Below, one piece after another: positions 16,578 to 24,372 of a stretch of DNA of 64,000 nt. Each line of letters opens with the position of its first letter. Positions within the stretch are counted from its first letter, which is position 1. The DNA lies in NCBI GenBank assembly GCA_902800525.1, contig CADCEV010000002.1:1-64000 (forward strand), read 5' to 3'. This stretch comes from an uncultured Bacteroidales bacterium. GTDB taxonomy: Bacteria > Bacteroidota > Bacteroidia > Bacteroidales > Paludibacteraceae. The notes under the pieces are model-generated. The model had not been told where the DNA came from, made no database searches, and was given only the letters and a program-made list of their open reading frames with translations. Made by a program: the position numbers and the translations under genes.

Positions 16578-17345
16578 ATGTTGTTTAGCGAAATAGCCTA
16601 TGGGCCGATACATAGCAGAAGGTTAGGAATCAGTCTCGGCATGGAGATCATGCCTTTGGAGCACAAATTATGCACCTTCAACTGCGTCTATTGCGAGTGC
16701 GGCTGGAATGAGCCGGTGAACCATCCTCTTTTGCCGACGCGCGAGCAGATCAAAACCGCGTTGGAAACCAAATTACAGGCATTGCAGAAGGAGCAGATAG
16801 AACCCGATGTGATCACCTTTTCCGGGAACGGCGAACCTACCATTCATCCCGATTTCATCGGAATAATCCGCGATACCTGTGTGCTCCGGGACACCTATTG
16901 TCCGAAGGCAAAAGTGAGCGTTTTGAGCAACTCTACGCAACTTGGACGAAAAGAGGTGGTGGATGCCCTCAAACTATGCGACAACCGCATTCTGAAACTG
17001 GATGCGGCTACAGATACGATGATGCACCGGATAGACAAACCCGTGAACGAACAATTAGAGGTCAAGACCATTATTCGGTATTTGGCGCAGTTCGAGGGAG
17101 ATTTTACCTTGCAGACTTGTTTTCTAAGAGGCGAACATAACGGTGAAATCATCGATAATACGACTCCTGAGGAGTTGGCGGCATGGTATCAAGCGGTGGA
17201 TGAATTGAAGCCTAAACAGATTATGATGTACGTCATTGACCGCAAGACACCGGAGGAACACTTGGAGAAGATTTCTCCCGATGAAATGGAGCGAATTGCC
17301 ACTCCGCTTCGCCAAAAAGGCTACGATGTGATCGTCTCTGCTTAA
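16578..17345 (+). CDS. Radical SAM protein
   Basis: A 255-residue radical SAM enzyme with the 4Fe-4S motif CTFNCVYC (residues 32-39) and the following VITFSGNGEPTIHPDF block that binds S-adenosylmethionine. The start GPIHSRRLGISLGMEIMP resembles the COG0731 (wyosine-synthase-like) group common in Bacteroidetes and Clostridia. The substrate is unknown. It begins 3 nt after dnaG, so it is probably cotranscribed. Confidence 0.85.
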   Translation: MLFSEIAYGPIHSRRLGISLGMEIMPLEHKLCTFNCVYCECGWNEPVNHPLLPTREQIKTALETKLQALQKEQIEPDVITFSGNGEPTIHPDFIGIIRDTCVLRDTYCPKAKVSVLSNSTQLGRKEVVDALKLCDNRILKLDAATDTMMHRIDKPVNEQLEVKTIIRYLAQFEGDFTLQTCFLRGEHNGEIIDNTTPEELAAWYQAVDELKPKQIMMYVIDRKTPEEHLEKISPDEMERIATPLRQKGYDVIVSA

Positions 17346-17380
17346 TAATTATCAATTGTCAATTATCAATTATCAATTAT
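17345..17380. repeat. 7-nt repeat AATTATC/AATTGTC between two genes
   Basis: Five heptamers fill the entire gap between the radical SAM and glycosyltransferase genes, right up to the ATG. Confidence 0.88.
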
Positions 17381-18361
17381 ATGAAGATTCTCGTAGCACC
17401 TTTGAATTGGGGTCTCGGTCACGCCAGCCGATGTGTACCGTTGATACGCTTATTTATTGCAGAGGGGCACGAGGTCATTTTAGGCGGTGATGGAGACAGT
17501 TTGACGCTCTTGCGCCGCCATTTTCCCAAATTACGATATGTCTATCTTGCCCCGCTGCGGCTACGGTATAGTGCCGGCAACCGCCAAGTATGGGCGATGG
17601 TGCGTGCTTTGCCGCATTTGGTATCGTGGTCAATCAAGGATCACGCTATGTTAGAGGCGGTTTTGAAAGAAGAACACATTGACCGGGTGGTCTCTGATAA
17701 CCGGTTCGGTTTGTATAGCGATAAAACGGAGTGCGTCTATATGACCCACCAACTGCATATTTTTCTGCCCAAAGGCTGGCGGTGGTTGGAACCTCTTGCC
17801 GAGCGCCTTCATGCACGTATATACAAGCGGTTTAATGAAGTGTGGGTGCCTGATTACGAAGACTTTTCCCGCAGTTTGGCGGGTGAGTTAAGTCATCTCA
17901 ACGGACAAAGGGAGAAGGTACAAGGTACAATCAAGTATATCGGACCTCTGAGCCGGTTTTCAGACATGGAAGTCCGCGATTCAAATGAAAGACCAACGGT
18001 GGTGGCTGTTCTTAGCGGGTTGGAGCCCCAGCGGACGATATTGGAGAACGAGATCGTAGCCCGTTACAAAGGCACCAATGAGCCGGTTGTCATTATTCAA
18101 GGTCTTCCGGGACGTCCCAACACGCGCTTCAAGCGGGGAAACATCACTATGATCCCTTATCTGAGTGACGCGGAATTAGTGCCGTTGCTCAAAAACGCCA
18201 AACGTATCATTGCCCGTTCCGGCTATTCGACCATCATGGATCTGCATGCCCTCGGATTGCTCAAAAAGACGGCTCCGCAATCCTCCTCTTCGGATTGCCA
18301 AATAGAGCTTATTCCGACGCCCGGACAGCCCGAACAAGAGTATTTAGCGCAATATTCTTAA
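17381..18361 (+). CDS. Glycosyltransferase, GT-B fold (MurG/MGT-like)
   Basis: A 326-residue cytoplasmic or membrane-associated glycosyltransferase. The N terminus ILVAPLNWGLGHASRCVPLI resembles the GT-B nucleotide-sugar families (the COG1819/MurG-like proteins of Bacteroidetes), and the C-terminal half has IPYLSDAELVPLLKNAKRIIARSGYSTIMDL, the donor-binding region. The insert GQREKVQGTIK near residues 175-185 is coded by an in-frame heptamer tract. The C-terminal tail after LGLLKKTAPQ is polar. Acceptor and product are unknown; dnaG and the radical SAM gene next to it do not help. Confidence 0.75.
   Translation: MKILVAPLNWGLGHASRCVPLIRLFIAEGHEVILGGDGDSLTLLRRHFPKLRYVYLAPLRLRYSAGNRQVWAMVRALPHLVSWSIKDHAMLEAVLKEEHIDRVVSDNRFGLYSDKTECVYMTHQLHIFLPKGWRWLEPLAERLHARIYKRFNEVWVPDYEDFSRSLAGELSHLNGQREKVQGTIKYIGPLSRFSDMEVRDSNERPTVVAVLSGLEPQRTILENEIVARYKGTNEPVVIIQGLPGRPNTRFKRGNITMIPYLSDAELVPLLKNAKRIIARSGYSTIMDLHALGLLKKTAPQSSSSDCQIELIPTPGQPEQEYLAQYS
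17903..17931. repeat. In-frame 7-nt repeat in the glycosyltransferase
   Basis: GGACAAA, GGGAGAA, GGTACAA, GGTACAA. It encodes GQREKVQGT in the same frame as the tracts in ribD and birA. Confidence 0.85.
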
Positions 18362-18397
18362 AAAAGAGCAAATTTTTTGTATAAAAATTGACATATA

Positions 18398-18429
18398 TTT
18401 GTATATTTCAAAAAAAAATAGTAACTTTG
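18398..18429 (+). promoter_or_regulatory. mdh promoter within an inverted repeat
   Basis: TTTG (18398-18401), 20 nt, TAACTTTG (18422-18429), then CACG. The -33 box is the loop of an imperfect stem, TTGACATATA (18388-18397) against TATATTTCAA (18402-18411). A small CACGCT/AGCGTG hairpin (18430-18444) lies at the expected transcription start. Confidence 0.85.
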
Positions 18430-18504
18430 CACGCTTTTAGCGTGACGCAGAGTTACCCGAAAGCCAAAACAGGACTAATAAAATCTTAAAATTCATACAC
18501 AATT

Positions 18505-19446
18505 ATGTCTAAAGTTACAGTTGTAGGCGCAGGAAACGTTGGAGCAACGTGCGCAAATGTGTTGGCAGTAAACGAAGTAGCCAACGAGGTATGTTTGATT
18601 GATATCAAAGAGGGTTTTGCCGAGGGTAAAGCTATGGATATCATGCAAACCGCTCAATTGATGGGTTTTGATACCGTAGTAGAGGGTGTAACCAATGATT
18701 ACAGCAAGACAGCCGGTTCGGATGTAGTGATCATCACTTCCGGTCTGCCTCGTAAACCGGGTATGACCCGTGAGGAGCTCATCGGTGTAAACGCAGGTAT
18801 CGTAAAGAGCGTTTGCGACCAGGTGCTCAAATACAGCCCGAACGCAATCCTCGTAGTTGTATCCAACCCGATGGACACGATGGCTTATCTGACACTTCAT
18901 GCACTCGGTCTGCCGCGTAACCGCGTCATCGGTATGGGTGGTGCACTCGACAGCGCACGTCTCAAATACTTCCTGAGCCAGGCTCTGAAGTGCAACGCAA
19001 ACGACGTGGACGGTTTCGTAATCGGTGGTCACGGCGATACCACGATGATTCCTCTGACCAGCTACACTACTTACAAAGGAATCAACGTATCGGAGTTCCT
19101 GAGCGACGAGGAGTTGGAGAACGTAGTAAAGAGCACTATGGTCGGCGGTGCTACCTTGACCGGTCTGCTCGGTACTTCCGCATGGATGGCTCCGGGCGCA
19201 GCAGCTGCTTCGGTAGCTGAGGCGATTATCAAGGACCAGAAGAAGATGATCCCTTGCTCTGCAGCCCTCGAAGGCGAGTACGGCATGAAGGATATCACCA
19301 TCGGTGTTCCTTGTATCATCGGTAAGAACGGTATTGAGAAGATCCTCGAGTTGAACATCAGCGACGCTGAGCGCGCTAAACTGCACGAGTCTGAGGCTGC
19401 CGTTCGCAAAACAACCGCGATCTTAAAAGAGCTCAATGTTCTTTAA
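18505..19446 (+). CDS. mdh: Malate dehydrogenase
   Basis: Interconverts malate and oxaloacetate with NAD. The 313-residue protein is of the lactate-dehydrogenase-like type: VTVVGAGNVGATCANVLA at the N terminus, SGLPRKPGMTREELIG with the substrate-binding arginines, VVSNPMDTMAY, and the catalytic histidine in IGGHGDTTM near residue 175. The gene has its own strong promoter and a leader of about 70 nt. Codon use resembles gapA and suggests high expression. It probably works in the reductive branch to succinate typical of fermenting Bacteroidales (inference). Confidence 0.96.
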   Translation: MSKVTVVGAGNVGATCANVLAVNEVANEVCLIDIKEGFAEGKAMDIMQTAQLMGFDTVVEGVTNDYSKTAGSDVVIITSGLPRKPGMTREELIGVNAGIVKSVCDQVLKYSPNAILVVVSNPMDTMAYLTLHALGLPRNRVIGMGGALDSARLKYFLSQALKCNANDVDGFVIGGHGDTTMIPLTSYTTYKGINVSEFLSDEELENVVKSTMVGGATLTGLLGTSAWMAPGAAAASVAEAIIKDQKKMIPCSAALEGEYGMKDITIGVPCIIGKNGIEKILELNISDAERAKLHESEAAVRKTTAILKELNVL

Positions 19447-19449
19447 TTT

Positions 19450-19478
19450 CGTAAATCGTAAATCGTTAAATCGTAAAT
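19450..19478. repeat. 7-nt repeat CGTAAAT between mdh and spt
   Basis: Four CGTAAAT-type units fill most of the 38-nt gap. Confidence 0.85.
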
Positions 19479-19484
19479 TCCTTT

Positions 19485-20669
19485 ATGGATTTATTTGAAA
19501 AATGCGACCATTTTGAGACGCTCAAATACGTTCGCAAATTAGGTATCTATCCGTATTTCCACGAGTTGGAGAGCCGTCAGGCTCCGATCGTGCAAATGGA
19601 GAATCACCGTGTGATCATGCTCGGTTCCAATAACTACCTCGGTTTCACTGAAAACGAGGCGGTTATTGCCGCCGGTCACAAGGCGTTGGACAAATACGGT
19701 ACCGGTGTGAGCGGCAGTCGTTTCCTGAATGGTACGCTTGACTTGCATCTTCAGTTGGAGCGCGAAATAGCGGAATTCACCGGCTACGAGGAGTGTATGA
19801 CCGTTTCGACGGGTTTCCAAACCAACCTCGCCATCATCTCCGCTATCGCCGGAAAGGATGATTACATCCTCAATGACCGCGAAAACCACGCTTCTATCTA
19901 CGATGCATGCCGTCTCAGTTACGCCAAAGTGCTTCGTTACCGTCATTCCGACATGGAGGATTTAGAGCGTCAACTCAAGTCTATTCCTGAGAATGCAGGT
20001 AAGTTAATTATCACCGATGGTGTCTTCTCCATGCGTGGAGACATCTGCAAACTGCCGGAGATCTGCGCTTTAGCGGAGAAATACGGTGCTCGTGTGATGG
20101 TTGACGATGCCCACGGCTTTGGTGTTCTGGGTCCCGGCGGCCGCGGTACAGCAGCGCATTTCGGTCTGACCGACAAGGTGGATATCACGATGCTGACTTT
20201 CTCCAAATCATTGGCATCCATCGGAGGCTGTATGCTGACCTCTCACCGTGTAGCCGACTGGCTGCGCCATGTGAGCCGTCCGTTCATCTTCTCCGCATCC
20301 ATCACACCTTGTTCTGCCGCTACGGCTCTTGAAGCCTTGCATCAGTTGCAACAAGATCCCGAGCGTCCGACACGACTTATGAACATCGCTAAATACTTCC
20401 AGAAGCAGCTGTTGTCAGCCGGAGTGAAGATTATTGAGGCGCCGACACCGATCGTGCCTATCTTCACCTATAAAACGCTCGATACGCTGTATTATGGCAA
20501 GAAGATGTTCGATGAGGGCGTCTATGTGAACCCTGTTATCGCGCCGGCGTGCGTGGAGGGAGAATGTCTCCTCCGCACTACGCTCATGGCCACCCACACA
20601 GAGCCGGTTATCGACGAAGCCGTAGAAATAATCGCCCGCGTGCTCAAAGAGGGTGCTCCGCAGATGTAA
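19485..20669 (+). CDS. spt: Serine palmitoyltransferase (alpha-oxoamine synthase family)
   Basis: PLP-dependent condensation of serine with an acyl-CoA, the first step of sphingolipid synthesis, a hallmark of Bacteroidales. The 394-residue protein has LGSNNYLGF, the conserved DRENHASIYDACRLS, VDDAHGFGVLGPGGRG, and the PLP lysine in LTFSKSLASIGG near residue 239. The alpha-oxoamine synthase group also includes KBL (glycine C-acetyltransferase) and BioF. The N-terminal extension (FEKCDHFETLKYVRKLGIYPYF) and the close match in layout to Bacteroides Spt favour serine palmitoyltransferase. It follows mdh by 38 nt. Confidence 0.85.
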   Translation: MDLFEKCDHFETLKYVRKLGIYPYFHELESRQAPIVQMENHRVIMLGSNNYLGFTENEAVIAAGHKALDKYGTGVSGSRFLNGTLDLHLQLEREIAEFTGYEECMTVSTGFQTNLAIISAIAGKDDYILNDRENHASIYDACRLSYAKVLRYRHSDMEDLERQLKSIPENAGKLIITDGVFSMRGDICKLPEICALAEKYGARVMVDDAHGFGVLGPGGRGTAAHFGLTDKVDITMLTFSKSLASIGGCMLTSHRVADWLRHVSRPFIFSASITPCSAATALEALHQLQQDPERPTRLMNIAKYFQKQLLSAGVKIIEAPTPIVPIFTYKTLDTLYYGKKMFDEGVYVNPVIAPACVEGECLLRTTLMATHTEPVIDEAVEIIARVLKEGAPQM

Positions 20670-20721
20670 CTCAAAGCGGTTCAACCGTTGGTGGAACGAG
20701 CAACGGATTATATATTAACTA

Positions 20722-20751
20722 ACAGCCTTGCTCTTAACGGAGTGAGGCTGT
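20722..20751 (+). terminator. Weak hairpin after spt
   Basis: ACAGCCT (20722-20728) pairs with AGGCTGT (20745-20751), with partial pairing inside. No strong T run follows, so termination is uncertain. Confidence 0.35.
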
Positions 20752-20771
20752 TTAAGTAACAATAAAAAAGG

Positions 20772-21653
20772 ATGAAACATATTCGAATTATCTCTCCATC
20801 GGGTGCGATAGACCCGATGTACATAGAGCAAGCCAGCGCGCGCCTGTGTGCGTGGGGGTATAAAGTGAGCGAGGGCGCGCACGCGCGTGATAAATGGGGT
20901 CGCTTTGCAGGAACCGACCAAGACCGTTTGGCGGATCTGGTAGAAGCGCTGCGTGATCCGGAGGTGGATTTCATCCTTTGTTCCCGCGGCGGTTATGGTC
21001 TGCAACGGATCATTGACCAAGTGCCGCCGATCCATAAACCGATTATCGGTTTCAGCGACATTACCGCCTTGCATCAGTTATCGGCATACAGCGACCAGTT
21101 CTCGATCCATGGAATCATGTGCAAACACATCGCTACTCTGCCGGAAGACAGCGAGCCGATACAGGCTTTGCGCCGCCTTTTGGCCGATGAGCGGATGGAT
21201 TATTACTGGCCGGCGCACCCCTTGAATCATAACGGAACGGCTTTTGCTCCGATTGTGGGCGGTAATTTGTCCGTTTTATACGGATTGCAAGGAACGCGTT
21301 ATGGGCTGAGGGACGAACTCTTCCGCAAACAGTTCCCTATTCTGCTCATTGAGGATATCTGCGAGCGTCATTACCATATTGACCGGATGATCCGCAATCT
21401 CAAAATGAGCGGTGTTTTGGCGCATTTGAGCGGTCTTATTGTCGGGCAGTTCACGGATTGCGAAGATGATCCTTTGATGGGATGTACGGTCTATGAGACA
21501 ATAAAAGAGGCAGTTGCAGATTACGACTACCCCGTTCTTTTCAACGCGCCTGTGGGGCACGTGGAGTATAATTTACCGATCCGGATGCATTCGACGATCC
21601 AAATGGAAATCACGTCCGAAGGCGTTCATCTCACCGGAAAAGGGATCTTTTAG
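20772..21653 (+). CDS. ldcA: LD-carboxypeptidase (muramoyltetrapeptide carboxypeptidase)
   Basis: Serine peptidase of family S66 that removes the terminal D-alanine from murein tetrapeptides during peptidoglycan recycling. The 293-residue protein starts IRIISPSGAIDP, has CSRGGYGLQRIIDQV and the nucleophile serine in IGFSDITALHQ near residue 95. The expected Glu and His are in LLIEDICERHYHIDRM and NAPVGHVEYNLPI. No signal peptide, so it acts in the cytoplasm. It is convergent with the 5'-nucleotidase gene, with only 14 nt between stop codons. Confidence 0.92.
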   Translation: MKHIRIISPSGAIDPMYIEQASARLCAWGYKVSEGAHARDKWGRFAGTDQDRLADLVEALRDPEVDFILCSRGGYGLQRIIDQVPPIHKPIIGFSDITALHQLSAYSDQFSIHGIMCKHIATLPEDSEPIQALRRLLADERMDYYWPAHPLNHNGTAFAPIVGGNLSVLYGLQGTRYGLRDELFRKQFPILLIEDICERHYHIDRMIRNLKMSGVLAHLSGLIVGQFTDCEDDPLMGCTVYETIKEAVADYDYPVLFNAPVGHVEYNLPIRMHSTIQMEITSEGVHLTGKGIF

Positions 21654-21667
21654 AGTTCACTCTTGGC

Positions 21668-22420
21668 TTATTGGATGTTCATTCGTCCGTCCACCACGGC
21701 GCGAATGGTGTCCTGGTCACGCACGGCTTGGATATACAAATCGCGTATCAGGAGGTCGCTGTTCCAATAGTTGGTATAACGCGTCAACGCCTCCATATGG
21801 TCTGCTCCGCCGGAGAGATAATCGCTCGTAGCCACGGTATAATCCGCCTTGGGGTTCACTTTCTTGCCCCCGATCGTTACATCGGTCAGTTTGCCGTTCA
21901 CAGCACTCATTCGCATTCCTGCGACCCCCTGTCCGCCGTAATCCGCAAACGCCTGACACAGGTCCAGAAGGTCTGCGCCTTTGAGCGTCAGCACGACGAG
22001 GCGGTTATCGAAAGGCATGAGTTCGAACACGTTTCCTCTGGTAACAGGTCCTGCGGGCCATGAGCAACGCATTCCGCCGATATTCACCACGGCGATGTCC
22101 ACTTTTCCGTCATAGTGCTGTTTGGCGGCTTCCCACAGCGCATCGCTCGCCCAGTTCAGCATCGGGCATTCGGGAGCTTTGACCCACAACGCCTCCGGGG
22201 CATAGCCCAGCGGCTCGTTCATCTCTTTCTCCATGTTCGCTTTAATGGGCGCTAATTGAGCCAAATAGGCGGTGTCCTGTATAGCGTCCGCCGAGGCATC
22301 GACAGGTATTGCTTCCGTGGTTACACTACGGACGCGCAGGGGCTTGTGGCAGGAGGTGAAGGAAGTAAAAAGGGACAAAGTACAAAGTACCAAAATCGCG
22401 ATGGAATGGTTTGTTTTCAT
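21668..22420 (-). CDS. Lipoprotein with 5'-nucleotidase C-terminal domain
   Basis: A 250-residue lipoprotein (lipobox TSC, Cys near residue 24) that is only the C-terminal substrate-binding domain of the 5'-nucleotidase/UshA family: NIGGMRCSWPAGPVTRGNVFELMPFDNRLV and the typical TSDYLSGGADHM. In Bacteroidetes the metallophosphatase domain is often a separate neighbouring gene, but none is in this window, so it is an orphan half here. It lies 13 nt after psuG. The signal-peptide core (ILVLCTLSLF) is coded by heptamer repeats. I start at ATG 22420. Confidence 0.82.
   Translation of the reverse strand: MKTNHSIAILVLCTLSLFTSFTSCHKPLRVRSVTTEAIPVDASADAIQDTAYLAQLAPIKANMEKEMNEPLGYAPEALWVKAPECPMLNWASDALWEAAKQHYDGKVDIAVVNIGGMRCSWPAGPVTRGNVFELMPFDNRLVVLTLKGADLLDLCQAFADYGGQGVAGMRMSAVNGKLTDVTIGGKKVNPKADYTVATSDYLSGGADHMEALTRYTNYWNSDLLIRDLYIQAVRDQDTIRAVVDGRMNIQ
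22371..22395. repeat. 7-nt repeat forming a signal peptide
   Basis: GGGACAA, AGTACAA, AGTACCA on the plus strand. Read on the minus strand it codes the hydrophobic core LVLCTLSLF of the 5'-nucleotidase-like lipoprotein. Confidence 0.8.
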
Positions 22421-22433
22421 ATTGAAACAGGTA

Positions 22434-23360
22434 TTAATCGTTGTTGATGGCGCATAGCGCACAGGCTGTCTGTGCGGCAAGGCGCGCGTTATTGAGTACT
22501 AAGCGGATGTTGGACGCCAGGCTGTCTCCGCCGGTGATATCTTTTATTTTCGCCAAGAGGAATGGCGTGCATTGTTTGCCGTGGATGCCGGCTTCGTCCA
22601 TTTCTTTGAGCGCCTGTTCGATGGCGGCGTCAATGACCTCTTTGGGCATGGAGTACTGCTCGGGGATAGGATTCGTAACCAACATTCCTCCTTTGAGTCC
22701 GCAGTTGATCTTGGCTTGGAAAGCCGCGGCTAATTCTTCGGGGCTGTCAATACGGTAATCGACCCCAAAACCGCTGTGACGAGTGTAGAACGCCGGCAGT
22801 TCATCGGTCTGATAACCGATTACGGGCACGCCTTTGGTCTCCAGGTATTCCAATGTCAGTCCGAGGTCGAGAATGGATTTGGCACCAGCGCAGACCACCA
22901 TTACCGGCGTTTGTGCTAATTCTTCGAGGTCGGCAGAGATGTCGAAAGTCTGTTGCGCGCCCCGGTGTACACCGCCTATGCCGCCGGTGGCAAACACCTT
23001 GATGCCCGCCATCGCCGCAATAATCATCGTCGTAGTGACGGTAGTAGCACCGTCCTGTTTGCGGGCAATCAACACCGGGAGGTCACGCCGGGATGCTTTG
23101 GTCACGGCTTGTCCTTTCTTGCCTAAATACTCGATTTCATCGGGCGTACATCCGGCTTTGAGTTGACCTCCGATGATGGCAATAGTGGCAGGAACAGCTC
23201 CGTTTTCGCGGATTGTATGCTCCACTTTGAGCGCCGTTTCCACGTTCTGTGGATAAGGCATTCCGTGGCTGATAATAGTGGATTCCAAAGCCACAACCGG
23301 CTTTCCGGCTTTCAGCGCTTCTTCCACTTCTTTAGATACGGAAAGATATGGATTGGTCAT
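22434..23360 (-). CDS. psuG: Pseudouridine-5'-phosphate glycosidase
   Basis: Reversibly splits pseudouridine-5'-phosphate into uracil and ribose-5-phosphate. The 308-residue protein contains the family signatures VALESTIISHGMPYPQNVE, KQDGATTVTTTM with the catalytic lysine, and ATGGIGGVHRGAQQTFDIS. Its start codon overlaps the psuK stop by one base (TAATG), so the two are translationally coupled. Together they form the standard psuK-psuG degradation pathway. Confidence 0.95.
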   Translation of the reverse strand: MTNPYLSVSKEVEEALKAGKPVVALESTIISHGMPYPQNVETALKVEHTIRENGAVPATIAIIGGQLKAGCTPDEIEYLGKKGQAVTKASRRDLPVLIARKQDGATTVTTTMIIAAMAGIKVFATGGIGGVHRGAQQTFDISADLEELAQTPVMVVCAGAKSILDLGLTLEYLETKGVPVIGYQTDELPAFYTRHSGFGVDYRIDSPEELAAAFQAKINCGLKGGMLVTNPIPEQYSMPKEVIDAAIEQALKEMDEAGIHGKQCTPFLLAKIKDITGGDSLASNIRLVLNNARLAAQTACALCAINND

Positions 23361-24259
23361 TATAATAAGATATTTGCAACATCGGGGTTAACGGCGTTGG
23401 GGGACAAGAGGGCGGTTCTCGCCGCCATCAGTCCGTATTGCGCGGTTTTTGGGAAGTCAATGCCTTTAGCGTGGGCATAAACCACTCCTGCAAGGAACGC
23501 ATCTCCGGCGCCGTTGGTGTTCACAATCTCCACCGGAAGGGCAGGGAAGAGTGTCTCTTCCGTTGCTGTGCGGCAATAAACGCCTTCGCTGCCAAGGGTA
23601 ATATAGACATGTGCAATACCGAGGTTAAGCAGTTGTTGTGCGGCATCGGAATAATTCTGTGTATTGGTTATATAGAGTGCCTCTTTGAGGTTTAGTTTGA
23701 AGGTGTGAAGATAGGGCAGTTTGGCTTTGCTCAGTGCATCGACCACGCGTCGTGCCTTAGTGGAACTGACACCATCAATGAACAGCGGCACTGTTACGTT
23801 CTCCATGAGCCACCGGATCGATTCTTCAGGCACATTGGTATCCACTACCACGTAATCGGAGGTGTTGATTTCTCCAAAGCGTTTGGCGAGCCACTCAGGG
23901 GTAATGGTCATAATGGCGTCTGTGTCTGCCACGCCGGCGATCATCTCTCCACCGCGGTTATTGATACAGAGGTAAAGACCGGATCGAAGGCTGCTTTCCC
24001 GTTCGGAGAGATGCAGGTCAATACCGATTTGCTTGCAATAATCATACAGCAAACCGCCGAACAGGTCGCCGCCAAAGACGGTCAGCAGCTGTGCGCGTGT
24101 ACCAAACAAGGTGAGATAGTGCGCAATATTGCGCGCCACACCCCCATATCCCACATCGATATGACCGGGGTTAGAATCTGCTGCGATAAAGGTGTCCTCA
24201 AGCGTAGCCGACAGATCTACGTTCGCGCCACCGATTACAGAAATAAGCGTTTTTTCCAT
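23360..24259 (-). CDS. psuK: PfkB family kinase, probable pseudouridine kinase
   Basis: Phosphorylates pseudouridine at the 5' position to feed PsuG. The 299-residue ribokinase-like protein starts VIGGANVDLSATLEDTF, has GGVARNIAHYLTLFGTRAQLLT, and the catalytic NTNGAGDAFLAGVVYAHAKG near residue 246. I start at ATG 24259, 24 nt after the -7 box; a longer frame would begin upstream of the promoter. PfkB specificity cannot be read from motifs alone; the assignment rests on the one-base overlap with psuG. Confidence 0.88.
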   Translation of the reverse strand: MEKTLISVIGGANVDLSATLEDTFIAADSNPGHIDVGYGGVARNIAHYLTLFGTRAQLLTVFGGDLFGGLLYDYCKQIGIDLHLSERESSLRSGLYLCINNRGGEMIAGVADTDAIMTITPEWLAKRFGEINTSDYVVVDTNVPEESIRWLMENVTVPLFIDGVSSTKARRVVDALSKAKLPYLHTFKLNLKEALYITNTQNYSDAAQQLLNLGIAHVYITLGSEGVYCRTATEETLFPALPVEIVNTNGAGDAFLAGVVYAHAKGIDFPKTAQYGLMAARTALLSPNAVNPDVANILL

Positions 24260-24282
24260 GGATGAATTATCATTTATGGGTG

Positions 24283-24314
24283 CAAAGTTACAACTTTTTT
24301 TTGACATATGCAAG
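24283..24314 (-). promoter_or_regulatory. psuK promoter
   Basis: CTTG (24311-24314), 20 nt, TAACTTTG (24283-24290), then CACCC on the minus strand. The spacer reads CATATGTCAAAAAAAA, the most common version here. Confidence 0.88.
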
Positions 24315-24321
24315 AAAAAAG

Positions 24322-24350
24322 AGAAAAAGCGCAAATTTTGCGCTTTTTCT
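24322..24350 (-). terminator. Terminator of the MFS gene
   Basis: A perfect 14-bp inverted repeat, AGAAAAAGCGCAAA against TTTGCGCTTTTTCT, centred at 24336. It lies 23 nt after the MFS stop codon and only 8 nt before the psuK -33 box. Confidence 0.85.
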
Positions 24351-24372
24351 TTAGAGTTTTACCTTCGAAAGG

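Noticed and set aside
18493..19386. Open frame of 297 codons antisense to mdh
   Set aside because: A shadow of a highly biased gene; no start context or motif.
20670..20771. Strong terminator after spt
   Set aside because: The hairpin is present, but the T run is missing; kept only as a weak feature.
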